A DNA stretch of 64,000 bases from an uncultured Bacteroidota bacterium (lineage in GTDB: Bacteria > Bacteroidota > Bacteroidia > 2-12-FULL-35-15), in NCBI GenBank assembly GCA_903926385.1, contig CAIYIS010000076.1:1-64000 (forward strand). The letters are read 5' to 3'. Position 1 is the stretch's first letter, and each line of letters begins with the position of its first letter. Position numbers and translations under genes: made by a program. The notes under the pieces are model-generated. The model was given only the letters and a program-made list of their open reading frames with translations. It did no database searches and had not been told where the DNA came from. Shown here one piece after another: positions 50,055-58,946 of the stretch.

Positions 50055-50078
50055 CAAATAACTATTAACAAATAAAAA
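50030..50078. repeat. 7-bp phased tract spanning the end of the fusion gene and the gap to the thiolase
   Basis: Seven heptamers: AAATAAA, GAAACAA, ATAACGA, GTAACAA, ATAACTA, TTAACAA, ATAAAAA. The first three and a half encode the last residues of the fusion protein (KETNNE); the rest reaches to 1 bp before the thiolase ATG. Confidence 0.7.
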
Positions 50079-50079
50079 G

Positions 50080-51339
50080 ATGAAAGGATTTCACGACAAG
50101 AAAAAAGGAATAGCCATAACGTATGACGATATTTATTTAATAAATGGAGCCAGAACACCATTTGGCAAGCTATGCGGCACATTGGGTAATGTGTCGCCAA
50201 CCGATTTGGGAATTTACGCTTCGCGCGAAGCATTAAAGAAATCAGGTGTTACAGGCGATGACATCGACCAGGTGATGTATGCCAATATTGGGCAGAGTTC
50301 GGCCGATACGTATTTCCTTCCGCGCCACATTGCTTTGTATTCGGGCATTCCGCAAGAAATTCCGGCTATCATGTTGCAGCGTATTTGCGGTTCGGGTTTC
50401 GAAACCATTATTTCGGGAGCGGAGCAAATCACGTTAGGTAAAGCCAGTACCGCGATGTGCGGAGGTACTGAAAACATGACCTTGTCACCAACCGTTAGTT
50501 TTGGAAATCGTAACGGATACGCATTGGGTAAAATAAATTTTCAGGATATGCTGTGGGAAGCGCTTAACGACACCGCTGCTGTGCCGATGGGTTGCACTGC
50601 CGAAAACGTAGCGGCCAAACATGGAATAACAAAAGAAGATGCAAATACCTTTGCAAAACTTTCTATCGACCGTTACCTGGCTGCAAAAGCAAGAGGATAT
50701 TTTGATGATGAAGTAGTGAAAATGAATTCTACCGTATTTGAAGTAGAAGGTTTGAATCCTAGAAAAGTATTCTTACCGAAAAATACAGTTGATTTTACAG
50801 CTGACGAAAATGTTCGTCCAGCTGATTTGGCAGCTATGGCTAAATTGCCATCGGTATTTGCCAGAGATGGTGTGCAAACAGCAGCCAACTCGAGCGGTAT
50901 AGTGGATGGTGCAGCCACAGTAGTAATCGGTAATGGTGATTTTATAAAAGCAAAAGGATTGAAACCTTTGTCGCGAATTGTAGCTTCTGCCACCAGCGCT
51001 TTAGACCCACGAGTGATGGGATTGGGCCCTGTGCCTTCCATCCGTTTGGTATTGGAAGTAGCAGGTTTAAAATTATCCGACATAGGATTAATAGAAATCA
51101 ATGAAGCTTTTGCAGCTCAGTTTATCGGTTGTGAGCGCGAACTTGGATTGGACAGAAATATATGCAATGTAAACGGTGGTGCCATTGCCTTGGGTCATCC
51201 TCTCGGAGCTACAGGCACTCGTTTGTCGTTAACCATTTCTCGCGAAATGAAAGCACGCAAAGTAAGATATGGTATTGCATCGGCTTGTATTGGAGGAGGT
51301 CAGGGAACAGCTATTTTGTTCGAAAACATGGAAGCGTAA
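50080..51339 (+). CDS. Thiolase (acetyl-CoA C-acyltransferase)
   Basis: The product has 419 residues. Thiolase active-site residues are Cys103 (LQRICGSGFE), His373 (GGAIALGHPLGATG) and Cys403 (ASACIGGGQGTA), with the family N-terminus INGARTPFGKLCGTLG. There is an extra N-terminal segment of about 18 residues relative to typical 390-residue enzymes. It condenses or cleaves 3-ketoacyl-CoA. It is translationally close to the reductase-activator fusion and probably in one operon. The combination with an ADP-forming synthetase and an HgdB-like dehydratase suggests an anaerobic acyl-CoA pathway. The direction is not known. Confidence 0.92.
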   Translation: MKGFHDKKKGIAITYDDIYLINGARTPFGKLCGTLGNVSPTDLGIYASREALKKSGVTGDDIDQVMYANIGQSSADTYFLPRHIALYSGIPQEIPAIMLQRICGSGFETIISGAEQITLGKASTAMCGGTENMTLSPTVSFGNRNGYALGKINFQDMLWEALNDTAAVPMGCTAENVAAKHGITKEDANTFAKLSIDRYLAAKARGYFDDEVVKMNSTVFEVEGLNPRKVFLPKNTVDFTADENVRPADLAAMAKLPSVFARDGVQTAANSSGIVDGAATVVIGNGDFIKAKGLKPLSRIVASATSALDPRVMGLGPVPSIRLVLEVAGLKLSDIGLIEINEAFAAQFIGCERELGLDRNICNVNGGAIALGHPLGATGTRLSLTISREMKARKVRYGIASACIGGGQGTAILFENMEA

Positions 51340-51364
51340 GCAGATGTAAATACAGACCAAAACA

Positions 51365-51402
51365 AAAAAACTCCTCAGTATTTCTGAGGAGTTTTTTTAT
51401 GC
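51365..51402. terminator. Bidirectional terminator
   Basis: The stem AACTCCTCAG / CTGAGGAGTT has a short loop (TATTT), an A run before and a T run after. It lies between the thiolase gene (plus) and the convergent membrane-protein gene (minus). Confidence 0.92.
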
Positions 51403-51409
51403 CTTATGT

Positions 51410-51766
51410 TTAAGCTTTGCCTGACTTCTTGAGATACCAACCTATGATGTAAAGAATACCGAGAATAAACAGTGGCCCCGAAATAAACAGATAAGCCACA
51501 AGAGCAAACTTACCCCAGGCCAGAATAATATATGCCAACCCGAGCAAAGGAAATATTATGCCGCCTACTAATTCCCACTTCCAGGAAAATATAAGAACAA
51601 GAATAATAAAGAAAGTAGGAATAAGATGCATGAAGAGGGCAAGTATAGTTTGCCAGAAACCATAACCTTCGCCAAAAACATCCATTGCAAAAATACTGAT
51701 AAGTGCCGCAAATGCCATGGTCATGATGCGTGCTGTCCATTTAATTGTTGTGCTGTAATTTTTCAT
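51410..51766 (-). CDS. Small four-helix membrane protein, function unknown
   Basis: The product has 118 residues with about four hydrophobic helices (approximately 12-32, 37-60, 66-84 and 88-111). No motif that I can assign is present, although small proteins of this plan are common in Bacteroidota genomes. It stands alone, convergent with the thiolase gene and sharing its terminator, with a long AT-rich region upstream. Confidence 0.65.
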   Translation of the reverse strand: MKNYSTTIKWTARIMTMAFAALISIFAMDVFGEGYGFWQTILALFMHLIPTFFIILVLIFSWKWELVGGIIFPLLGLAYIILAWGKFALVAYLFISGPLFILGILYIIGWYLKKSGKA

Positions 51767-52299
51767 TTTTTTTTAAAATTTAAGTTAAAAGATGTGTTAA
51801 TTCTGAGACAAAAGTAGAGGGAAGCCTCGAGTAGATAAAACGGGAATCTGCGGACATAATTTATTAATGAAACAAAAACTGCAACCTTCATCATTTAAGG
51901 AGATGTATTAACCTAATTTTTGTAAAAATCGCAAAATGGATAATCTGATTATTGATTTCTGCAAAAGTAATTAAACGGATTTGTGTTTTTTGCAACATTT
52001 TCCTATTCGTTTTTTTTTAGTACATAATTCTAACAAGATGTTTTCGAAAAAGGAATGAATTTATCATTCAAAATAGATAAATAATTTAAAATGTTATTGC
52101 TCTTTTATTTTATTGTTCATCAGTAAAAAACCTAGAATGTTTCATGATTATAATTTGATAATTTACATTTCGTGATTTTAAAAATATATTAAACCGACAA
52201 TACGTATAACTACTCGGTAGCTTTAGGCTATTTAACAAATAATTGTATTAAAGGAGTTGAAATAAAGTAATTTAACATCAAATCGTAAATTTAGGAAAA
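51767..52299. other. AT-rich intergenic region, nothing recognised
   Basis: It contains the start regions of the two divergent neighbours. No gene, RNA or convincing repeat is seen. TAAATTTA at 52286-52293 resembles a -7 box but lies too close to the ATG to be persuasive. Confidence 0.6.
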
Positions 52300-52927
52300 A
52301 TGAAAAAAGTATTTACACTCACTACCGCTTTATATATTGCCGCAAATTCTTTGGCTCAGACTCAAGGCGCGTTTAGTTACCAGCAAACAATTCGTAAAAA
52401 TAATAATTTGCCAGTGGTGTCTAATCAAGTAGCTATGCTGATAAGTATTTTGCAAGGTTCTCCTTCAGGAACAGCTGTGTATTCCGAAACGCAGACTGCC
52501 ATAACTGGAACTGACGGTTGGGTAAACTTAGAAATAGGTAGAGGTATTCCTGTGTCGGGATTTTTTTCAAATATTAATTGGGCTCAAGGGCCTTATTTTA
52601 TTAAAACAGAAACCGACACGAAAGGAGGAGCCAATTATACAGTGTATAAAATTAGCGAATTTTCTCCAGTTGAAGTAAAGTCAAATCCTTCTGAAAATAC
52701 TCCAGCAACGGAACATGTCTCTCCAACTAATACCAACACCGTTCCTCTAGTTAAAGGTGAAAAAGGAGGGGCGGTCCTACCAGAATAGGTGGATTTAAAT
52801 TAGGCGATTATTGGAGCCTGCCGAAAAAGACGATTCGAATGCATGGTATCAGTGCATAGCAAACGGCACCAACTATTATCAATATAAGTCAAACAATACT
52901 AGAGTTCGTAATGTAAGAAGGTCTTAA
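52300..52927 (+). pseudogene. Decayed FISUMP-type secreted protein
   Basis: The 5' part (52300-52788, 162 residues) has a signal peptide ending SLAQT and the common Bacteroidota N-terminal module: FSYQQTIRKNNNLPVVSNQVAMLISILQGSPSGTAVYSETQ and FFSNINWAQGPYFIKTETD. It stops early. Downstream, pieces of a Fib_succ_major (FISUMP) C-terminus are readable in two other frames: RIGGFKLGDYWS (frame of 52803) and DDSNAWYQCIANGTNYYQYKSN followed by NTRVRNVRRS (stop at 52925-52927). The central part is missing. It is a degraded gene with an internal deletion and at least two frameshifts; the N-terminal piece could still be secreted. Confidence 0.75.
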
Positions 52928-53161
52928 AAACAACAAAGAACATGGTATAAATATTCTTAAAAAAACGGGCGTCTTAGTAATGAGCAGCTTTCTTATTTTA
53001 TTTCAAATGTTTTCTTGAATTGTTTCTTTTCTTTATGTTCAAAGGCTCCTAAAGCCGATTATTCAGCAAACTTTTCTCTGCTTATTATTTTATTTTTCTA
53101 ATTCTCATTTCCAAAGAAAATTAAATGTACTTTCGTAACTTGAAAAATTTAAACAAAAACA

Positions 53162-54892
53162 ATGAAAAAAATAATCCTTTCGGTAACTCTTTTATTAGCA
53201 TTAACTGTAGCTTTTGGTCAGAAAGCAAAACCTGAACCTAAGCCTAAACCGGAACCAAAAGAGAAACCGGAACCAAAACCAAAACCAGAGCCAAAACCCA
53301 AGCCTGCAAAGGTGGTTAAAGGGGAAGAGCCTATTCAAATGAGCAAACCTTTTGCTGAACCTGAAAACTGGACTAAATTGCTGCAAATGTCTAACGGAAA
53401 TACCTTGCTGTTCGAAATGACCAATGGAGATGGTATGAAAGTTACTGTTTTTAATGAGAAACACATTGCCGCTCCGGTAAAGCCTCTTGTATTAAAAACG
53501 GTAATTAAAAAAATGCAATACACCGATGTGTTGGGCATTTACGAAATAGGAGGTCAAGCCGTTGTTTTTATTCAACAGTTCGAAAAGCCAAATCCACAGT
53601 TAATACGTGTTATTATTGAACCAAAAGCAGGAAAATTGGTTAGCGAAGATATGATAGGGGAGTTGCCCGAACTTACCACAGGTGATGGTTATGCCATGGC
53701 TTTTGGAAAAGTGGATGCACCACGTTTTGATGTGGTAAAAGACAATACAAGCGAAAATTACACAGTAGTTATTTACAATAGTTTTGCCGAAGAAACCAAC
53801 AAACGTATTGAAGTGATTGGGTTTGATAAAACACACAAACAAACCTTTCGTGCATTTTACAACTGTCCTGCCGACTATAAATATCTTCGTTATTTGAACG
53901 TATATAATTACGGTGGTAATTTTACATATCTTGCTGTGTATGGCTATAACACCTCTAAATCTGGTGGTGATGATTCTCGAATTTACGTTGCCCGTATTAA
54001 GCTTGGTAACCCTCAGTTCAAAAGTATAGAACTGACGTATCATGACGATTTTGAATACACACGTTGCGAAATGTCGTTCAATAAAAAAACAGAATTGCTT
54101 AACTTTATTCTGTACACATCTGTTTACGATAAAAAACACAAGAATACAGTACGCTGCTTTTTTCAGCCTGTTCACCCCGATGGTTTCAGGTTAGATTCTA
54201 TATTTGATGTGCCGTTTACTAAAGTGAATGAATATGCAAAAAGTAAATTGGGTTATAAAAAAGATTACCTGCCAACCGTGATGGATGTGTATTTGGATGA
54301 TGATGGTAATTATCATGCTTTGTTACAAAGAGCAGATTTGGTAACTTCATATCCGGTAAACACTCCCGTTTATCACTTAAACTTGGATGACTGGGGATAC
54401 GAAGTTTTTGATAATACAGGTACAGAAATTTCAGGAACATTGTTCAATGTTCATTATGATTACGATGGATTAAATGCAATGGAAGGTGGAGTTAACTTCA
54501 GATATATGGAAGCCAAAAAAGGTTACAAACCTGCCGATAGAACACTTGCTGTTGGGAAAGCCAAACATTGGTATAAGCACATGGATATGCTGTATTCTTC
54601 GAAAGCGAACATTGTTTTTATGAATGATAAATGGGATAATAAAGAATTGCCCGAAGGTAAAAAAGGCGACCCTGTCAAAGGTATGGGAGGTGTAACAGCA
54701 TTTGTTTACCATATACAACCTGATGGTACTTTTAAAAGAGATTATATTTTTGGAAAGCCTCGTGACAAAGGAAATGTAAAGTTTTGTAATTTTTATGCAT
54801 CCAGCTACGACCCCATTAAAAACATCTATGCAACTATAATGACAGATGAAGGCCAGGATAAAAAAACATACTTGGTTTGGTTACGACTTTAA
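53162..54892 (+). CDS. Secreted protein with KPEP-rich linker, function unknown
   Basis: The product has 576 residues. A signal peptide (about 1-19, ending AFGQ) is followed by a K-P-E-P repeat linker (about 21-50: alternating KPEP, KPKP, KEKP). The remaining 500 residues are rich in aromatic beta-strands and look like a beta-propeller or similar beta-repeat protein, without a motif that I can name. The charged proline-rich linker resembles cell-envelope spanning or spacer segments. It is a single gene on the plus strand with no obvious operon partner. Confidence 0.7.
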   Translation: MKKIILSVTLLLALTVAFGQKAKPEPKPKPEPKEKPEPKPKPEPKPKPAKVVKGEEPIQMSKPFAEPENWTKLLQMSNGNTLLFEMTNGDGMKVTVFNEKHIAAPVKPLVLKTVIKKMQYTDVLGIYEIGGQAVVFIQQFEKPNPQLIRVIIEPKAGKLVSEDMIGELPELTTGDGYAMAFGKVDAPRFDVVKDNTSENYTVVIYNSFAEETNKRIEVIGFDKTHKQTFRAFYNCPADYKYLRYLNVYNYGGNFTYLAVYGYNTSKSGGDDSRIYVARIKLGNPQFKSIELTYHDDFEYTRCEMSFNKKTELLNFILYTSVYDKKHKNTVRCFFQPVHPDGFRLDSIFDVPFTKVNEYAKSKLGYKKDYLPTVMDVYLDDDGNYHALLQRADLVTSYPVNTPVYHLNLDDWGYEVFDNTGTEISGTLFNVHYDYDGLNAMEGGVNFRYMEAKKGYKPADRTLAVGKAKHWYKHMDMLYSSKANIVFMNDKWDNKELPEGKKGDPVKGMGGVTAFVYHIQPDGTFKRDYIFGKPRDKGNVKFCNFYASSYDPIKNIYATIMTDEGQDKKTYLVWLRL

Positions 54893-55000
54893 TTAATCAA
54901 TGTTAGTTTGAAATAATAATATCGATTAGAATACTACATCACTATTGTTGCAATTTCCATAAATGTTGATTGCATACCATATTCCATACATTAAATTAAA

Positions 55001-55837
55001 TTGAAAGAACTAATAAATTTTATCAAAAGTAAATCGTTTCTAAAACACATGGTGATTTATCTCGTGTGTTTTGGAATTTTATGTTTGATCATTACCTTTT
55101 CTTTGAGTTCATATACCAGCCACGGGAAATCGATTAAAGTTCCCGATTTTAAAGGAGTAAAGTTAAAGGAACTCGATAATTTTATTGCTGATAAAAATGT
55201 TCGTTATTTAGTTATCGATTCTTTATACGATACCAAAGCACCCGCAGGAACGGTAGTTAAACAAGAACCAGCACCATTCGAGGATGTTAAAGATGGAAGG
55301 ATAATATTTTTATATGTCAATTCCACCATGCCTCCTTCTGTGGCTATGCCAAAACTAATCGACCGTTCATTACGTCAGGCTCAGTCTATGTTAACCACGT
55401 ATGGATTAAAATTAGGTAAAGTTAAATTCGTTCCCGACCAATGTGCCAATTGTGTTTTGGACCAATTAGTAAAAGGGAAAAAAATAGTTCCCGGAGATTT
55501 GGTACCAAAAGGAACTGTCATATCGCTTGTTGTCGGAAAAGGACTGAGTGATGAAGAAGTCGGCATTCCTTGTTTGTATGGCTTAACTCGTAAAGATGCG
55601 CTAGCCCGACTAGCGGACCAGTCGTTGAGCGTTGGGTTAATAAAATTTGATGAGCCGAAAGATTCAGCCAGAGCAAAGGTTTACAGACAATCTCCAAAGT
55701 GTGGAAAAGAAAAAACGTTAAAAATGGGAGCTTCCATAGATTTATATTTTACAACTGATAAAAATAAAATACCTTTGTTACCTTCTGATTCTTCTAATAC
55801 CAAACCAACTGATGATGATAAAAACTTTGATCAATAA
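55001..55837 (+). CDS. PASTA-domain membrane protein
   Basis: A TTG start at 55001 (MKELINFIKSKSFLKHM) is preferred to the ATG at 55049, since related Bacteroidota proteins begin with this kind of basic stretch before the membrane helix (about 18-38). The 278-residue product then has three PASTA domains: KVPDFKGVKLKELDNFIADKNVRYLVIDSLYD, MPKLIDRSLRQAQSMLTTYGLKLGKVKFVPD and IPCLYGLTRKDALARLADQSLSVG. PASTA domains bind peptidoglycan or muropeptides. No kinase or transpeptidase domain is attached. The 3' end overlaps the next gene by 26 bp. Confidence 0.88.
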   Translation: MKELINFIKSKSFLKHMVIYLVCFGILCLIITFSLSSYTSHGKSIKVPDFKGVKLKELDNFIADKNVRYLVIDSLYDTKAPAGTVVKQEPAPFEDVKDGRIIFLYVNSTMPPSVAMPKLIDRSLRQAQSMLTTYGLKLGKVKFVPDQCANCVLDQLVKGKKIVPGDLVPKGTVISLVVGKGLSDEEVGIPCLYGLTRKDALARLADQSLSVGLIKFDEPKDSARAKVYRQSPKCGKEKTLKMGASIDLYFTTDKNKIPLLPSDSSNTKPTDDDKNFDQ

Positions 55838-57857
55838 TAGAAGTCTAATCGTATTGTTTCTTTTGCTTTCCAATCTTGTATTTTCTCAAGGATTGAAAGA
55901 AGTGCCTTTGCATTCTAATCAGGTATTGATAAGTAAATGGGAAGAAGCAAAAAATACAAAAGCTTATTTCTTCCGTCCCCACATTAGTGCCGCCATAGAC
56001 CTGAACACAACTCAATTTTTGGATGATTTTTCTAATAACGGGCCTTTTCCGGATACAACCTTATGGTTAGATTGTTCTGTTTTTGTAAATCGCAACTATC
56101 CTGTAGCTCCCCCAACCATTGGTGTTGCTACTTTTGATGGAGTAAACAGTCATGGTTATCCATACAATTTTCAGGCAGGAATTACTTCTTCTCAGGTTGC
56201 CGATACACTTACTTCTAAACGAATTCTTCTTAACCTTAAGACTCCGGCAGATTCCATCTATCTTAGTTTTTATTGTCAACCACAAGGTAGAGGGAATTCT
56301 CCTGAGCCAGCCGATTCTTTGGTACTAGAATTTCGTGAAACGCGATTAGATTCTGTTCATATTAACGATACACTTGGAGTTATTCACCAAAATGTACCGA
56401 TTTGGAACCCCACACAGCAAATGTTTAATTTTGCTATGGTTGATTCATTTATAGTTCATAGCTGGGATTCTGTTTTTATTAAAGAAGTATGGCAACATAT
56501 GTGGTCTAGTCCTGGCTCACTTCTTCCTTCGGATAGTAGTTGGAAACAAGTGATGGTGCCTATTACGGATACAGCATTCTTTAAATCTACTTTTCAGTTT
56601 CGTTTTAAGAATTATGCAACCATTAGCGGAAATGGTGACCAATGGAATCTTGATAATGTATATTTGAATAAAAGCAGACACATTAACGATACCATTCTGC
56701 AAGATGTGGCATTTGTTTATGATTTACCCTCCTTATTACATCCATATTATTCAATGCCATGGCGACATTACGATACTGCATTTATGAAACATTCATTGAT
56801 TACGTATTACAGAAACAATGATTTGGCGTCATATCCAAATGTGACACGAGTGTACTCCTTGTTTGACCCTTCTGGAGACGTGATATTTTCTAATAGCCCT
56901 GGTGATTCAAAGAATGACACCTCCTATTTCTTAACTGGTTATTTTGACTACAATATAGCTGCACTACCAATGATTCTAGATACCATCACAGTGCCTTCTG
57001 CTTATAAATTTGAAATTGATATTTCTAGTACAACGGGTAATAGTAATATCATCCATCAAAATGACACATTGCGTCATGTACAGTCATTCTCCAATTATTT
57101 TGCTTACGATGATGGAACTGCTGAATCCGCATTTGCATTAGATGCAACCCTTATTGGCGAATTGGCCGAGAAGTTTACTACAACTGTTCCAGATACTTTA
57201 CAGGCAATTGATATTTATTTTAATCCCTTGTGGCACGATGCTAGTTTATATGAAGGTGCGTTTAATTTAAGAATTTGGGCAGATGCCGGTGGTCAACCTG
57301 GGGCATTGCTTTATAGTGGAGACCCATCTACTCCATGGTATAATCAATTGGAATATGCGCCCGATCATTTTAAACGGTTTCACATTCCTCCACATTTTAT
57401 GTCTCCCGGTTCATTCTTTATCGGATTCTTTCAGAACACAAGTCAGGAGCTAAGCATTGGTGTAGATAAGAACACAAACTCTCAGGATAAAATATATTAT
57501 AATACTACAGGTACATGGTATAATTCACCTTATCCGGGGTCATTGATGATGCGTCCTGTTTTCGGTACTCAGGCTGAGTGCACAGGAGTTGCTGAGCAGC
57601 CTAAAAATTCCCTTTCGCTTACAGTTTACCCTAATCCCGCAAATGATAAATTATTCCTGAAGTTTAATTCTTCCAAGTCGGACAAATTAAGTTATTCCAT
57701 CATGGATATGTTTGGAAGAACTGTTGCGGCAAATCAGTTATCAGGAAATAATAGTGAAGAAACAGTAGATATATCATCCCTTTCAGAGGGAGTCTATTTC
57801 GTAAGGTTGAATTCTGGACAAAATACTACAACCACTAAATTTATTAAAATAAAATAA
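55812..57857 (+). CDS. T9SS type A cargo protein, extracellular
   Basis: The product has 681 residues with a signal peptide (to about 26, ending VFSQ) and a large extracellular beta-rich region with D/S/T/W/Y-rich strands. The C-terminal sorting domain covers about 600-681: LTVYPNPANDKLFLKF, YSIMDMFGRTVAANQL, VDISSLSEGVYFVRL and a terminal TTTKFIKIK, the standard T9SS type A pattern. It would be exported through T9SS and attached to the surface or released. The start overlaps the PASTA gene and rluD follows after 17 bp, so the three are co-transcribed. The function of the main body is unknown. Confidence 0.88.
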   Translation: MMIKTLINNRSLIVLFLLLSNLVFSQGLKEVPLHSNQVLISKWEEAKNTKAYFFRPHISAAIDLNTTQFLDDFSNNGPFPDTTLWLDCSVFVNRNYPVAPPTIGVATFDGVNSHGYPYNFQAGITSSQVADTLTSKRILLNLKTPADSIYLSFYCQPQGRGNSPEPADSLVLEFRETRLDSVHINDTLGVIHQNVPIWNPTQQMFNFAMVDSFIVHSWDSVFIKEVWQHMWSSPGSLLPSDSSWKQVMVPITDTAFFKSTFQFRFKNYATISGNGDQWNLDNVYLNKSRHINDTILQDVAFVYDLPSLLHPYYSMPWRHYDTAFMKHSLITYYRNNDLASYPNVTRVYSLFDPSGDVIFSNSPGDSKNDTSYFLTGYFDYNIAALPMILDTITVPSAYKFEIDISSTTGNSNIIHQNDTLRHVQSFSNYFAYDDGTAESAFALDATLIGELAEKFTTTVPDTLQAIDIYFNPLWHDASLYEGAFNLRIWADAGGQPGALLYSGDPSTPWYNQLEYAPDHFKRFHIPPHFMSPGSFFIGFFQNTSQELSIGVDKNTNSQDKIYYNTTGTWYNSPYPGSLMMRPVFGTQAECTGVAEQPKNSLSLTVYPNPANDKLFLKFNSSKSDKLSYSIMDMFGRTVAANQLSGNNSEETVDISSLSEGVYFVRLNSGQNTTTTKFIKIK

Positions 57858-57874
57858 TACCACAAAAAGGTCGG

Positions 57875-58945
57875 ATGAATGATGAAGGGATTGAAATTGG
57901 TGAAGAACAAGATGACCAGGAATTTTACGAACATATCAGAGTTGTTGTTGATCCTGGGCAATCGTTGCTTCGGATTGATAAGTTTTTAATTAATCACACC
58001 AAAAACGCAACACGTTCAAAAGTACAACAGTCGATCGAAAACGGTAATGTACTCGTAAACGACAAAACGATAAAATCAAATTATCGGGTTAAGCCAAATG
58101 ATATCATCACAGTTGTATTTGCTCATCCCCCTCGTGAAATAGAGCTTATCCCTGAAAATATACCTATTAATGTTGTTTACGAAGATGATGATATAGTTCT
58201 CGTTAACAAACAAGCTGGTATAGTTGTACATCCTGGTTATGGTAACTACAGAGGAACATTGGTAAATGCATTGGTTTATCATTTTCAAAATTTACCTAAT
58301 AAAACTTTGACAATTGAGAACCCTCAAGCTGTTTTGCGTCCCGGGCTAGTTCATCGTTTGGACAAGAATACAACAGGGATTATGGTAATTGCAAAGTCTG
58401 AAATAGCAATGGTTAAATTAGCGAAAGATTTCTTTGATCGTAATATGGATCGTAAATATGTAGCTTTGGTCTGGGGCGATTTTCAGGAAGATGGTGGTAC
58501 CGTAACCGGCAATGTTGGAAGGCATTTAAAAGACAGGAAAAAAATGGATGTTTTCCCTGTAGATAGTGAGTTTGGAAAACATGCTGTGACACATTACAAA
58601 GTTCTAGAACGTTTTGGTTATGTTACATTAATTGAATGTAAACTCGAAACAGGAAGAACTCATCAAATCCGTGCTCATATGCAGCACATCGGACACTCCC
58701 TTTTCAATGATGATACTTATGGAGGAGACAGAATACTAAAAGGAACCACTTTTGCAAAATACAAACAGTTTGTTGAAAATTGCTTTACGCTTTTACCTCG
58801 TCAAGCTTTGCACGCAAAGTCTCTTGGATTCACTCATCCCGTGTCTGGTAAATATGTTCATTTTGATTCTGAATTGCCTGATGATATGCAATCTGTAATT
58901 TCCAAGTGGAGAGTTTATGCCAACAGCAATACACTCGAAGAATAA
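57875..58945 (+). CDS. rluD: Pseudouridine synthase, RluA/RluD family
   Basis: The product has 356 residues: an N-terminal S4 RNA-binding domain (about 28-85, LLRIDKFLINHTKNATRSKVQQSIENGNVLVND) followed by the RluA-type catalytic domain. The catalytic aspartate is Asp163 in GLVHRLDKNTTGIMVIAKS, with the distal GRTHQIRAHMQHIGHSLFND motif. It isomerises uridines in 23S rRNA, probably the RluD sites in helix 69. It follows the T9SS protein gene by 17 bp. Coupling with a PASTA gene is common in Bacteroidota. Confidence 0.92.
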   Translation: MNDEGIEIGEEQDDQEFYEHIRVVVDPGQSLLRIDKFLINHTKNATRSKVQQSIENGNVLVNDKTIKSNYRVKPNDIITVVFAHPPREIELIPENIPINVVYEDDDIVLVNKQAGIVVHPGYGNYRGTLVNALVYHFQNLPNKTLTIENPQAVLRPGLVHRLDKNTTGIMVIAKSEIAMVKLAKDFFDRNMDRKYVALVWGDFQEDGGTVTGNVGRHLKDRKKMDVFPVDSEFGKHAVTHYKVLERFGYVTLIECKLETGRTHQIRAHMQHIGHSLFNDDTYGGDRILKGTTFAKYKQFVENCFTLLPRQALHAKSLGFTHPVSGKYVHFDSELPDDMQSVISKWRVYANSNTLEE

Positions 58946-58946
58946 T

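Noticed and set aside
48858-50057. 399-residue minus-strand open frame inside the fusion gene
   Set aside because: The sense strand encodes two complete recognised domains; the antisense frame is a compositional shadow.
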